Shown: positions 29,039-37,699 of the stretch, piece after piece
How positions within the stretch are numbered: position 1 is the first letter of the stretch
Layout: every line of letters begins with the position of its first letter
Assembly: GCF_008039555.1 (NCBI RefSeq)
Contig: NZ_VDUW01000010.1
Coordinates: 38,901 to 102,900 of the forward strand
Direction of reading: 5' to 3'
From: Cerasibacillus terrae
GTDB lineage: Bacteria; Bacillota; Bacilli; Bacillales; Amphibacillaceae
Length of the DNA stretch: 64,000 bases
Notes under the pieces: model-generated
Told to the model about the DNA's origin: nothing
Seen by the model: the letters and a program-made list of their open reading frames with translations, nothing else
The model's database searches: none
Made by a program: the position numbers and the translations under genes

Positions 29039-30013
29039 ATGCTTATTAAAGGAATACATCATGTATCCGCTATTACAGCAAAAGCAAAAGAAAATTATGA
29101 TTTTTATACCAATTTATTAGGGCTGCGACTTGTAAAAAAATCGGTTAATCAAGACGATCCAACTGTATATCATTTATTTTATGCAGATAAAATTGGGAAC
29201 CCTGGAACAGATTTTACCTTTTTTGAAATACCTCATGCTGGAAGAACAATTCACGGGGTTTCAAGTATTTCAACCACATCCTTACGTGTCCCAAATGATA
29301 CAGCTCTTACGTATTGGAAAAATCGTTTCCAGCAACACGGAATTGATCATGATAGCATTACCGAACAAGGAAATCGAAAAGTGATTCCCTTTCGTGATCC
29401 AGAAGGACAACGGCTCATCCTTATTTCTGACGAGAACAATACAGGTGTTTTAGGAGGAACACCGTGGGAGCATAGTCCGGTACCAGCGCAATATGCCATT
29501 ATTGGACTTGGGCCAGTTACATTAACCGTCCATGATGCTACACCAACAGTAGCTATCCTAACCAATGTATTAACATTTAAAGAAGGAACAAACTACCCTT
29601 CTTCCCACTCCAAGCAAAAGGATATCCGGGTGTTTTCTACAGGTGAAGGTGGAGCCGGTGCAGAGGTACATCTAGAAGAACGAACAGACTTGCCCCGAGA
29701 AAGATTAGGTCGTGGTGGTGTTCACCATGTCGCATTTCGTGTAGAAGATGACACCGAATTGTTGAAATGGCATGCCCGACTACAAGAAGTACGTATACCT
29801 AATTCGGGTATTGTTGACAGATATTATTTTAAGGCATTATATTTTCGCGAACCAAATGGAATTTTGTTTGAATTATCTACAGATGGACCTGGATTTACAA
29901 CAGATGAAGATGTTAACCATTTAGGAGAAACACTAGCACTACCACCATTTCTAGAAGATCGCCGGTCTGAAATTGAAGCAAAATTAACACCCCTGCATAC
30001 AAAAAGAGACTAA
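29039..30013 (+). CDS. Ring-cleaving dioxygenase, MhqO/MhqA-like (vicinal oxygen chelate family)
   Basis: A 324-residue protein with two VOC/glyoxalase modules. The metal-ligand His is in KGIHHVSAI (about residue 8), a second is in GRGGVHHVAFRV (about 228), and a Glu is near the end in FREPNGILFELSTDGPGF. Bacillus relatives (MhqA, MhqE, MhqO) detoxify quinones and hydroquinones under MhqR control. I saw no clear MhqR palindrome upstream, so the inducer is open. AGGAGG precedes the ATG. Confidence 0.85.
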   Translation: MLIKGIHHVSAITAKAKENYDFYTNLLGLRLVKKSVNQDDPTVYHLFYADKIGNPGTDFTFFEIPHAGRTIHGVSSISTTSLRVPNDTALTYWKNRFQQHGIDHDSITEQGNRKVIPFRDPEGQRLILISDENNTGVLGGTPWEHSPVPAQYAIIGLGPVTLTVHDATPTVAILTNVLTFKEGTNYPSSHSKQKDIRVFSTGEGGAGAEVHLEERTDLPRERLGRGGVHHVAFRVEDDTELLKWHARLQEVRIPNSGIVDRYYFKALYFREPNGILFELSTDGPGFTTDEDVNHLGETLALPPFLEDRRSEIEAKLTPLHTKRD

Positions 30014-30040
30014 AAGAATAAAATCCTTTGGATGGACATT

Positions 30041-30508
30041 TTAAACTGTCCCCTGTCAAGTAGACAGGTAAATAAAAGGTTTCGGCAAGAAGTTATTGCT
30101 GGAAACCTTTTGTTTTAAAATAACTTAGCAGCTAAATCGCTCCAGAAACCTACTTCGCTTTCCGCGGGCAACGCTTCAACTAACTTACTAAGTTTGCTTT
30201 GGCAAACTTAGTAAGTGGATTTTCAGCTGTTGCTTTTCCCGCAGGAGTCTTCGTAGGTTTCCTCCGCTGAGTCGAAAACACCTTATATTTGCTTATGCTG
30301 GTATACTTAATCCCATTTTTAACGTGACACGCTTTGAATCGTATCTGGCATACCTCGCCCTCGCCCATCAATAAGTCCAGCCGAACCATGTTCTTTATAC
30401 TTTTGAACCCTTGAATAAATATTATTGTAAGAAACCTTTTGTTTTTTATGAATGCATAAAAATACTCCCATTAAAGTAGTTTTATTTTTAACTGTCTACT
30501 TTAAAGGG
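30041..30508 (-). mobile_element. Decayed IS3-family-like element with a nested palindromic repeat
   Basis: The left end at about 30044 (CCCCTGTCAAGTAGACAG) and the right end at about 30486-30508, read inward (CTCCCTTTAAAGTAGACAG), look like inverted terminal repeats. On the minus strand, from 30434 down to about 30315, a fragment of a transposase helix-turn-helix is readable (NNIYSRVQKYKEHGSAGLID). It is then broken by stops and by an inserted repeat. The family assignment (IS3/IS150 OrfA-like) is from memory of similar ends. Confidence 0.6.
30122..30277. repeat. Long palindromic intergenic repeat (GCGGGAAAAGC / CCCGCGGAAAGC type)
   Basis: Outer arms GAAACCTAC and GTAGGTTTC, middle arms GCGGG and CCCGC, and a central perfect hairpin (ACTTACTAAGTTTGC with GCAAACTTAGTAAGT, 30184-30217) together form one long cruciform-like unit. 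I recall closely similar repeats dispersed in Bacillaceae genomes. Confidence 0.75.
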
Positions 30509-30510
30509 AG
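30461..30510 (-). terminator. Hairpin terminator downstream of the ytzI-type gene
   Basis: On the minus strand CTCCCTTTAAAGTAG pairs with CTACTTTAATGGGAG and is followed by TATTTTTATG. One arm belongs to the IS end, so the terminator may come from the element. Confidence 0.65.
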
Positions 30511-30535
30511 CGTATCATTTCCATTCAGAGGCTTT

Positions 30536-30697
30536 TTACAAGATTTCATTGCTATTCTTATTAGATTCTCTATTCCACTCATTTATTGGTGTTGGATCTA
30601 CTTTATGTTCATAAGAATACGCTTTTGTTATTAAAACCAATGACATGATTAACACGATTACGACAATCGCAACCATTCCTATCACATATAAAGTCAT
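30536..30697 (-). CDS. ytzI: YtzI-type small membrane protein, 53 aa
   Basis: A 53-residue protein starting MTLYVIGMVAIVV, with one transmembrane helix (about residues 4-23) and then a conserved-looking KAYSYEHKVDP segment and a polar tail. The pattern of one helix followed by KAYSYxHxVDP is what I remember for Bacillus YtzI. AAGGAG lies 9 bases before the ATG. The function is unknown. It is flanked by the decayed IS element on its 3' side. Confidence 0.7.
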   Translation of the reverse strand: MTLYVIGMVAIVVIVLIMSLVLITKAYSYEHKVDPTPINEWNRESNKNSNEIL

Positions 30698-31136
30698 TTC
30701 CCATTCTCCTTATAACTTTACTAATCTTCCAAGCGATAATTATACCATAGTTACTTTCTAATTGGACATGGAAACAAAAAAATTACAAGTTTAACAAGCA
30801 CTAATATCGACAAGTTTAAAGTGAGTAATGAAAGTAGGTAATAAAAGGCTACCCTCCTGAATGAAGTTTCACTTTATTTGTTTCCTTTTGGTATTTTTAT
30901 GGGATATACAAGGAATACGGACTATGATAGAGGATGTTTTCGTATACACAAGCTCTTAATACGAGAGACGACTATATACAGGTTAATTCTGAATAATCAC
31001 GTTTTATTGCGTTTGAAAGAAATTTCCGAAAGTTATACCATAAAACTATGTCCGTGAAAAAAGGTTACTCGAGTACACTTTTTAGCAAACGAAGGAAGTA
31101 GATATCACGGTTTAAATACTATTGGGAGGTTCATTT
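30698..31136. other. Gene-free stretch upstream of ehuB
   Basis: No convincing gene is seen in 439 bases. It holds a minus-strand fragment of the dispersed GTGAAACTTCA element at about 30847-30880. A small palindrome centred on ACTCGAGT lies near 31066-31073, upstream of ehuB. The ehuB promoter must lie here, but I cannot place it firmly. Confidence 0.6.
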
Positions 31137-32015
31137 GTGAAAAAAATAGTTTTAACGATTGGCTTTTTATTTGTCATGCTATTAGTTAGTGCATGTGGTT
31201 CAGAAGAAACAGATGGCTCTGGAGATAATTCTTTAGAGAATTTAAAGGAAAAAGGCAAGGTAACAGTTGGATTTGCTAATGAGAAACCATATGCCTATGA
31301 GGAAGACGGTGAATTAAAAGGAGCAGCTGTTGATATTGCAAAAGCTGTATTTAAAGAGCTCGGTATTGAAGATGTAGAAGGAAAACTTTCTGACTTCGGA
31401 CAACTAGTTTCTGGTGTAAATGCAAGACAATTTGATGTCGTTACTGCTGGAATGGCAATCAATCCCGATCGCTGTGAAAACGTTGCATTTGGTGAACCTG
31501 AAATGCAATATGGAGAAGGACTTATTGTACAAAAAGGTAATCCACTAAATTTAAATAGTTATAAGGATATTGCTGATAATCCGGATGCTACCATATCCAT
31601 TATGGAAGGTGCAACAGAACATGCTTTTGTGAAAGATGAGGGTGTAGACCCTGATCAAATTCAAAGTGCACCAGATATCCCAGCAACATTTGCTGCAGTT
31701 GAATCTGGTCGTGCAGATGCAACAACAGGAACAGAAGCTACCGTCCGTATGGCATTAGAATCAGCTAATCAGGAAGAGTTAGAATTTGTAGAAGACTTCG
31801 AGCAACCAGATGTGGATGGAGTACCAAGCTATGGTGCTGCAGCATTCCATCCAGATGATGTAGAATTACGTGAGGCTTATAACGAAGCATTGGCTAAATT
31901 AAAAGAAGATGGAACTGTTGCTGAAATTCTTGATAATAATTATTTCAACGGTGAAACAAACAGTGTTCCTGATGATATTACTACTGAAAAGATTTGTAGT
32001 GGTGAAATAAAATAA
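31137..32015 (+). CDS. ehuB: Ectoine/hydroxyectoine-type ABC transporter substrate-binding lipoprotein EhuB
   Basis: A 292-residue family-3 binding protein with lipobox VSAC (Cys about residue 19). Typical EhuB stretches are KVTVGFANEKPYAYEEDG, FGQLVSGVNARQFDVVTAGM, MAINPDRCENVAFGEP and the C-terminal TTEKICSGE, where the two Cys could form the disulfide of EhuB. It captures the compatible solutes ectoine and hydroxyectoine. The GTG at 31137 has GGGAGG 7 bases upstream. It heads ehuBCDA. A related polar amino acid is the alternative ligand. Confidence 0.85.
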   Translation: MKKIVLTIGFLFVMLLVSACGSEETDGSGDNSLENLKEKGKVTVGFANEKPYAYEEDGELKGAAVDIAKAVFKELGIEDVEGKLSDFGQLVSGVNARQFDVVTAGMAINPDRCENVAFGEPEMQYGEGLIVQKGNPLNLNSYKDIADNPDATISIMEGATEHAFVKDEGVDPDQIQSAPDIPATFAAVESGRADATTGTEATVRMALESANQEELEFVEDFEQPDVDGVPSYGAAAFHPDDVELREAYNEALAKLKEDGTVAEILDNNYFNGETNSVPDDITTEKICSGEIK

Positions 32016-32025
32016 GAAGATAACT

Positions 32026-32064
32026 AAATGGGGACAGTCCCCTTGAAAAGGGCTGTCCCCATAA
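32026..32064 (+). terminator. Intercistronic hairpin between ehuB and ehuC
   Basis: ATGGGGACAG and CTGTCCCCAT close a second CCCTT/AAGGG stem with a GAAA-like loop, giving an almost fully paired 36-base hairpin. No T-run follows, so it is more likely an mRNA stabiliser or partial terminator that raises EhuB over the membrane subunits. Confidence 0.7.
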
Positions 32065-32079
32065 ATAATTAGAAAGAGT

Positions 32080-32751
32080 GTGATTGGAATTAGTGCATTA
32101 ATGGAAATTTTCCCAGTCTTACTAAAAGGAATCAATGTGACGCTAATCGTATTAGTACTCTCAGCGATATTAGCCTATTTGATCGCCTTTATTGCAGGAT
32201 TTGGCCGATTATCAAATGTTTGGATCATCCGAAAATTTACAGGATTTTATATAGAAATCTTCCGAGGTACCTCTTTAATTGTGCAGCTCTTCTGGTTTTT
32301 CTATGCTATTCCGATGCTTTTCAATGTTAATCTTGGTAATGAATTAATGGCTGGTGTTCTCGCTATCTCTTTAAACTACGGGGCATATATGTCGGAAATT
32401 GTTCGAGGCTCCATTATTGCTGTTGACAAAGGGCAAACAGAGGCTGCCATTGCTTTAAATATGACACGCTTTCAACGAATGCGTTATGTCATTTTACCAC
32501 AAGCAGTCCGTATGATGCTTCCAGAGTTTGGAAATTATCTCATTCAAATTTTAAAAGCAACGTCACTTGTTTCCCTGATTGGTATGACAGATATCTTATA
32601 CCATGGAAACATCTTAAGAAGTACAAATCTGGCGATGGCTCCAACGATTTATCTACTCATTCTTGTATTTTACTTCATCCTTGCTTTACCATTGATTTTT
32701 CTTACACGTAAAATGGAAAGCATCTCGAAGAAAGGGGTTGCTCAATCATGA
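32080..32751 (+). CDS. ehuC: Ectoine-type ABC transporter permease EhuC
   Basis: A 223-residue polar amino-acid-type permease with about five helices. The EAA loop is EAAIALNMTRFQRMRYVILPQAV (about residues 122-144). The GTG at 32080 is taken as start, with a weak AGAAAGAG upstream; an ATG at 32101 is an alternative. The stop overlaps the ehuD start by 4 bases. It pairs with EhuD as a heterodimer. Confidence 0.85.
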   Translation: MIGISALMEIFPVLLKGINVTLIVLVLSAILAYLIAFIAGFGRLSNVWIIRKFTGFYIEIFRGTSLIVQLFWFFYAIPMLFNVNLGNELMAGVLAISLNYGAYMSEIVRGSIIAVDKGQTEAAIALNMTRFQRMRYVILPQAVRMMLPEFGNYLIQILKATSLVSLIGMTDILYHGNILRSTNLAMAPTIYLLILVFYFILALPLIFLTRKMESISKKGVAQS

Positions 32752-33455
32752 ATTGGAAATGGGATATGTTTTTTGATGCCTTTCCGTTTGTTCTACAAGG
32801 ATTGGGCATTACAGTCGCTCTAACCATCGCTTGTTATATATTTGCTGTTGTTTTCGGGTTTGTGTGGACGTTTTTAAAACGTATTCCTATTAAATCCGTT
32901 CATTGGCTTGTTTCATGGGTGATGGAATTTATCCGTTCTACCCCACCTCTTGTGCAGCTATTTTTTATCTATTATGCATTGCCAATGGTTCCAGTTATTG
33001 AAATATCGCTAAATGCATTTTTAAGTGCTGTTTTAGGACTTGGTTTACACTATAGTACCTATATTGCAGAAGTATATCGTTCTGGAATAGAAAGTATTCC
33101 TAAAGGACAATGGGAAGCATCGACAGCACTTAATTTTACAAGAAGACAAAAGTGGACAAAAATTATTTTGCCACAAGCAATCCCACCAACAATCCCAATG
33201 CTAGGAAATTACTTTATTATTATGTTTAAAGAAGTACCACTAGCATCTACGATAGGAGTAACTGGTATATTGCATATGGCGAACACGTATGGATCCCATC
33301 ATTTTAGATATTTAGAAGCATTGACAATTGTTGCGATTATTTTCTTAGTACTAAGCTATCCAGCTGCAATTCTTGTTCGTAAATTAGAAGAGAAAATGAA
33401 TCGTCGTTTTGATAAGAATGAGTTATTAGAGGAAAATAAAGGAGCTGTATCATAA
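32748..33455 (+). CDS. ehuD: Ectoine-type ABC transporter permease EhuD
   Basis: A 235-residue permease of the same family as EhuC, with the EAA loop WEASTALNFTRRQKWTKIILPQAI (about residues 121-144). Its ATG overlaps the ehuC stop (ATGA), and its stop overlaps the ehuA start (TAATG). These overlaps indicate equal translation of the two membrane subunits. Confidence 0.87.
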   Translation: MNWKWDMFFDAFPFVLQGLGITVALTIACYIFAVVFGFVWTFLKRIPIKSVHWLVSWVMEFIRSTPPLVQLFFIYYALPMVPVIEISLNAFLSAVLGLGLHYSTYIAEVYRSGIESIPKGQWEASTALNFTRRQKWTKIILPQAIPPTIPMLGNYFIIMFKEVPLASTIGVTGILHMANTYGSHHFRYLEALTIVAIIFLVLSYPAAILVRKLEEKMNRRFDKNELLEENKGAVS

Positions 33456-34294
33456 TGTCAGTGACAAAAGAAGTTTCTAAAATAAAACAAACACCCCAAT
33501 CGGATAAAATAAAGCAAAAACCGATTGTTATGTATGAAGATGTGCATAAATCATTCGGTGATGTCGAGGTGCTAAAGGGTATTAATTTGCAAATAAAGCC
33601 AGGTGAAAAACTAGCTTTGATTGGACCGAGTGGTTCCGGTAAAACAACGATTATCCGGATGTTAATGACTTTAGAAGAACCAACAGAAGGTAATATTATT
33701 GTCGGTGATAATAATCTATGGAAAGTGAAAAAAGATGGTGAATTCAAACGTGCCAATGAAAAGCATCTCAGAAAAGTACGTGGTGAAATTGGAATGGTTT
33801 TTCAACACTTTAATCTTTTTCCACACATGACCATTTTGCAAAATTGTATGACAGGACCTGTCCAAGTTAAAAAGGAAAGTAAAGCTTCAGCACGCGAACG
33901 TTCGATTCAAATGCTAGAAAAAGTAGGATTAGGTGATAAATTAGATAACTATCCTAATCAATTATCCGGCGGACAAAAACAACGCGTTGCCATGGCTAGA
34001 GCTCTTGTTATGCGACCAAGAATTATGTTGTTTGATGAAGTAACATCTGCCTTGGACCCTGAACTAGTTGGAGAAGTTCTAGAAGTGATTCGTGATATCG
34101 CACAGGATGGAGAAATGGCAATGGTTTTAGTAACACATGAAATGGACTTCGCTCAAGAAATTGCTGATCGCATTGTCTTCCTGGAAGATGGTGTTATCGC
34201 AGAAGAAGGAACACCAACAGAAGTATTAGAGCAATCAACGAATGAACGTTTACAAAGCTTTCTACATCGTTTCCGTAGTAGTAATGGTAACTAA
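33455..34294 (+). CDS. ehuA: Ectoine-type ABC transporter ATP-binding protein EhuA
   Basis: A 279-residue ATPase with Walker A GPSGSGKTT, Q-loop MVFQHFNLFPHMTI, signature [15 protein letters not shown], Walker B IMLFDEVTSALDPEL and switch His in LVTHEMDF. The Walker B Pro of most relatives is Val (DEVTS), as in several Ehu-type ATPases. It has a 25-residue Lys/Gln-rich N-terminal extension. GGAGC lies 10 bases upstream of the ATG. Confidence 0.88.
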   Translation: MSVTKEVSKIKQTPQSDKIKQKPIVMYEDVHKSFGDVEVLKGINLQIKPGEKLALIGPSGSGKTTIIRMLMTLEEPTEGNIIVGDNNLWKVKKDGEFKRANEKHLRKVRGEIGMVFQHFNLFPHMTILQNCMTGPVQVKKESKASARERSIQMLEKVGLGDKLDNYPNQLSGGQKQRVAMARALVMRPRIMLFDEVTSALDPELVGEVLEVIRDIAQDGEMAMVLVTHEMDFAQEIADRIVFLEDGVIAEEGTPTEVLEQSTNERLQSFLHRFRSSNGN

Positions 34295-34345
34295 AAAGCT
34301 TCATGGATGTGTGCAGTCACATCCATGAAGCTTTCTTAATTTTGT
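34294..34345. terminator. Bidirectional terminator, ehuA / murB
   Basis: A perfect 16-bp stem (34296-34311 with 34318-34333) with a 6-base loop and T-rich sequence on both strands. Confidence 0.88.
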
Positions 34346-34351
34346 TCAAAA

Positions 34352-35275
34352 TCACATGTACTTCCCATTTTCACAAATAATTCGAACTTCACGTTCTAAA
34401 TTAACATTAAATTTTTCCTTTACCGTCTTTTGAACAAAATGAATCAAATCAATATATTCTTGGCTTGTTGCTTTATTTTTATTTACAATAAAGCCGGCAT
34501 GTTTTGTGGAAACTTCTGCACCACCAATCTGCGTTCCTTGTAAACCACTATCTTGAATTAATTTTCCCGCAAAATAACCAGGTGGCCGTTTGAAGACACT
34601 ACCGCAAGATGGGTATTCGAGTGGTTGTTTCGATTCCCGCTTAAACGTTAAATCGTCCATCACTGTTTTAATTGCCTCATAATCCCCTGCTTCTAAGGAA
34701 AAGTTCGCTTCTAATACGATATATCCATTCGTAGGAATATTACTTGTACGATAAGATAAATCTAATTCATCAGCTGCTAATTTAAGCAGTTCTCCTTCCT
34801 TCGTTACAACTATAGCGTGCTCGAGAACATCTTTTATTTCACCACCATATGCTCCTGCATTCATATATAATGCACCACCAACAGACCCTGGAATACCACA
34901 GGCAAATTCAAGACCAGTTAGTTTAGCTTCTAAAGCTTTGCGTGAGGCATCAATAATTCTTGCCCCACTTTGGGCAACAAGTGATGTTTCATCTACATGA
35001 ATATTATTTAGTCGTTTCAAATTCATCACAATACCACGGATACCGTCATCTTTAATAATCAAATTAGACCCATTACCTAATAAAGTAAAAGCTATGTTTT
35101 CTCGGTTCACTAACTTTACAATCTGTTGCACTTGTTCATACGACTCAGGTGTAACAAAATAATCCGCTTTTCCTCCTAAGCGTGTGTACATATGATTTTT
35201 TAAGTATTCATCTAACAAAATATCCTCTTTTGGAAGAATTTCAGCTAGCTTCTTATATAAATCATGATTCATCAT
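34352..35275 (-). CDS. murB: UDP-N-acetylenolpyruvoylglucosamine reductase MurB
   Basis: A 307-residue FAD enzyme that reduces UDP-GlcNAc-enolpyruvate to UDP-MurNAc, the second step of peptidoglycan precursor synthesis. FAD-binding motifs TRLGGKADYF and LLGNGSNLIIKD, the segment LEFACGIPGSVGGALYMNAGAYGGEI and the catalytic Ser in YPSCGSVFKRP are present. I chose the ATG at 35275, nine bases after AAAGGG; an in-frame TTG at 35305 lacks a good site. It stands alone, which is common for this murB type. Confidence 0.94.
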   Translation of the reverse strand: MMNHDLYKKLAEILPKEDILLDEYLKNHMYTRLGGKADYFVTPESYEQVQQIVKLVNRENIAFTLLGNGSNLIIKDDGIRGIVMNLKRLNNIHVDETSLVAQSGARIIDASRKALEAKLTGLEFACGIPGSVGGALYMNAGAYGGEIKDVLEHAIVVTKEGELLKLAADELDLSYRTSNIPTNGYIVLEANFSLEAGDYEAIKTVMDDLTFKRESKQPLEYPSCGSVFKRPPGYFAGKLIQDSGLQGTQIGGAEVSTKHAGFIVNKNKATSQEYIDLIHFVQKTVKEKFNVNLEREVRIICENGKYM

Positions 35276-35768
35276 GTGTCTCATCCCTTTAGATATACTT
35301 CTCAATAAATAATAAACCTATGTATTCCATTGTACGAAAAAAAAGACTTCCTTTCCACTAGTAATCCTTCCAATCATTATTTTGCCCTCAAGCGAATCAG
35401 TTTGGATCTTTCTTTTTAGTATATTGTTTTTTAGTGAAATCGTGTATGCCTATTTCATATAATATCTATATGTTTTCTTATTAATACCAACACAGTTTAT
35501 AACAATTTACACATCGTATTCGGGACCAAGAACCAGGATTTTAAGGAAAATGGGCGTGATTAAGAACTAATCATGACCACGAACTGCAAAATTATAAAAA
35601 GTGGGCATAATTAAACGATAAGCATGACCATAAATTTGGACATCGCAGAATATGGGTACGAATATAAGCTATCCACAATCCCTCTTCGAACATATGCCCC
35701 ACGATGCAGATGAATTTTCTAAAAGTTTTCGTGCATTTTAACTACCTATTTTTTTCCAAAAATACATT
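35276..35768. repeat. Gene-free region with a decayed tandem repeat (about 35515-35680)
   Basis: The stretch upstream of murB holds about three diverged units of roughly 50-55 bp beginning near 35545, 35600 and 35652. Each has GGG(C/T)(G/A)-AATTA-type left arms and CATGACCA-type right arms. The best unit pairs TGATTA with TAATCA. The rest is AT-rich with no credible coding sequence. Confidence 0.55.
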
Positions 35769-35816
35769 TTCAAAAAAACACTGTCCCGCATCATTCAAAT
35801 GTTAAGGACAGTGTAT
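35769..35816 (-). terminator. Terminator of the SurA-N lipoprotein gene
   Basis: ACACTGTCC (35778-35786) pairs with GGACAGTGT (35806-35814), followed by seven T on the minus strand. Confidence 0.85.
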
Positions 35817-35823
35817 CTTTCAC

Positions 35824-36522
35824 TTAAATTTTCTTTTCTATTTTCGCATCTTTTTTTAAGCTTGCCAATTTCCCCTGTAATGCTTCTTGTTGTTTTTGTT
35901 GGGCAATTTGCTCTTTTAAAACACCTTTTACCTCACTAAATTCTGGAACTTCCTTTTTATCATCTTTTGTTAGTTCTTTATATAATTCTTTTGCATCTTC
36001 ATCTGGAACTTCCTCAACAGGTAATTCCTTTGTCAAATATTCATTTAATACTAAGCTGTATTCCATCTGGTCTTTAAAAGCATCTTCTGTTAAATCGAAT
36101 TCTTTTAGATAATCTGTTAATTGCTCTCCACTCTCTATTTTCAATTGTTCAAATTCAGAATCCAATTCTTCTTCGGTCACTTTAATTCCCTTTGATTCTG
36201 CCTCCTGTCTTAATAATTCATGTGCAATTAACTCCTCTAATGTTTGGTCTTTAACCACTTCTTTATCGTCTGTATCTTCTCCAAATTGATGTAGTTTCAT
36301 TTTTGTTTGAATGTAAAAGGAGTTATAATACTGTCCAGTAATCTCATGTTCATTTACTTGTGCGACAATTTTATCATCAGCGACTTTTTCATCTTTTGTA
36401 ATTTCGATACCCTCTTGTTTCTGTGCTTCCTTCTCGCTTTTATCTTTATCACCACAAGCAGTCATTGCCAATACTAAGAACACCAACAATCCTATATAAA
36501 AAATCCTTGTTTTTTTCATCAT
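35824..36522 (-). CDS. SurA N-terminal-domain lipoprotein (chaperone-like, no PPIase domain)
   Basis: A 232-residue lipoprotein with lipobox AMTAC at about residue 23. A highly charged linker leads into a SurA_N/PrsA-like helical domain (about 50-190), recognisable in VAQVNEHEITGQYYNSFYIQTK and TLEELIAHELLRQEAESKGI. The parvulin isomerase domain of PrsA is absent. It probably assists folding of exported proteins; that is inference. GAGGATTTT precedes the first ATG. Confidence 0.8.
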   Translation of the reverse strand: MMKKTRIFYIGLLVFLVLAMTACGDKDKSEKEAQKQEGIEITKDEKVADDKIVAQVNEHEITGQYYNSFYIQTKMKLHQFGEDTDDKEVVKDQTLEELIAHELLRQEAESKGIKVTEEELDSEFEQLKIESGEQLTDYLKEFDLTEDAFKDQMEYSLVLNEYLTKELPVEEVPDEDAKELYKELTKDDKKEVPEFSEVKGVLKEQIAQQKQQEALQGKLASLKKDAKIEKKI

Positions 36523-36613
36523 AAAATCCTCATTTCCTATATGTTATTACTATTCAACCATAGATAAAGTATAGAATCAAAAAATATCCTTTATATGATG
36601 TTCATTTTATAGA

Positions 36614-36660
36614 AATGGAAAACCTCCAAACAGATTTCTATTTGGAGGTTTTCTATATAT
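36614..36660 (-). terminator. Terminator of yclQ
   Basis: GAAAACCTCCAAA pairs perfectly with TTTGGAGGTTTTC (36618-36630 with 36641-36653). It lies about 40 bases past the yclQ stop. Confidence 0.85.
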
Positions 36661-36692
36661 TTTAAATAAAAGGGATAAAATTACTAAATTTA

Positions 36693-37664
36693 TTATTTTT
36701 CAAGACTTTCGGCAATTTCATCTACCATCATTTCAACGGAAATAAGCCCGCCACCTGATAGATACCAGATTTCTGGGTTTAGATAAACAATCCGGTCATT
36801 TTTATATGCTTTTGTTTTTTCTACTAATTTATTTTCTACTACTTGTTTTGCAGAAGACTCTCCATCAACAACAGCACTGCGGTCAACTACATACAGAATA
36901 TCTGGATCATTCTCAACAACATATTCAAATGAAACGCTCATACCATGTGTAGATGCTTCAATCTTTTCATCAACTGGTTTTACACCAAATACATCATGGA
37001 TTAAACCAAATCTTGATTTTGGACCATATGCACTAATTTTATCATCATTGGATAAGATAACAAGTGCTTTTTCATCCATATCCTTGCTTTTTTCTTTTAA
37101 TGTGACAATAGATTCTTCAATATCATTAATGGCTGTTTCTACTTCAGAAGTCTTGTCGAAGATTTCTCCGATTACTTCCATATTTTCTTTAAATGAATCC
37201 ATATAGCGAGCTGGATCAACACCTAAATAAACAGTTGGAGCAATTTCACTTAATTCTTCATAGACTTCAGTTTGGCGACCAGTAATTAAGATTAATTCTG
37301 GAGCAATTTCAGCAATTTTTTCAAAGTCTGGTTCTTTTAAACTACCGATATTTGCATAATCTTCACTTGTATATTTGTCTAAGTATTTCGGAATATTACT
37401 ACTTTGAGCAACACCTGCTACATCGACATCAAGTTTATCTAATGTATCTAATAAGCCATAATCAAACACAACAACATTCTTCGGATTCTTTTTCACTTCT
37501 GTTGTATCTAATTCATGTTCTACCTTAATTGTTTCAGTTGATTCTTCTTTTTCTTTGTCTGTACCTTTATTATCGTCAGATGCACTATCCTTATCTGTAT
37601 CTCCACAAGCCACCATAAATAGCGCAAGTAATGTTATAAGTATAAATGTTAAAAACTTTTTCAT
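36693..37664 (-). CDS. yclQ: Petrobactin-type ferric siderophore-binding lipoprotein YclQ
   Basis: A 323-residue class III binding protein. The lipobox MVAC lies near residue 20, then a Ser/Asp/Lys linker. The segments YANIGSLKEPDFEKIAEIAPELILITGRQ, SAYGPKSRFGLIHDVFGVKP and WYLSGGGL are nearly those of B. subtilis YclQ. It binds ferric petrobactin or related catecholates. The ATG at 37664 has AAAGGAG 9 bases upstream. Unlike the yclNOPQ order of B. subtilis, it is separated from yclP by about 285 bases and has its own leader. No Fur box is evident directly upstream. Confidence 0.92.
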   Translation of the reverse strand: MKKFLTFILITLLALFMVACGDTDKDSASDDNKGTDKEKEESTETIKVEHELDTTEVKKNPKNVVVFDYGLLDTLDKLDVDVAGVAQSSNIPKYLDKYTSEDYANIGSLKEPDFEKIAEIAPELILITGRQTEVYEELSEIAPTVYLGVDPARYMDSFKENMEVIGEIFDKTSEVETAINDIEESIVTLKEKSKDMDEKALVILSNDDKISAYGPKSRFGLIHDVFGVKPVDEKIEASTHGMSVSFEYVVENDPDILYVVDRSAVVDGESSAKQVVENKLVEKTKAYKNDRIVYLNPEIWYLSGGGLISVEMMVDEIAESLEK

Positions 37665-37699
37665 TAATCTAACTCCTTTTTTTACTTTATTTTCTGTCA

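Noticed and set aside
30180..30389. Minus-strand 69-codon reading frame
   Set aside because: It runs across IS debris and the palindromic repeat; its composition reflects the repeat and it has no ribosome site.
32026..32064. Operon-ending terminator between ehuB and ehuC
   Set aside because: No T-run follows the hairpin and the four genes clearly form one transport system, so I treat it as an intercistronic element.
33337..33756. Minus-strand frame across the ehuD-ehuA junction
   Set aside because: It is antisense to two well-supported genes with intact motifs.
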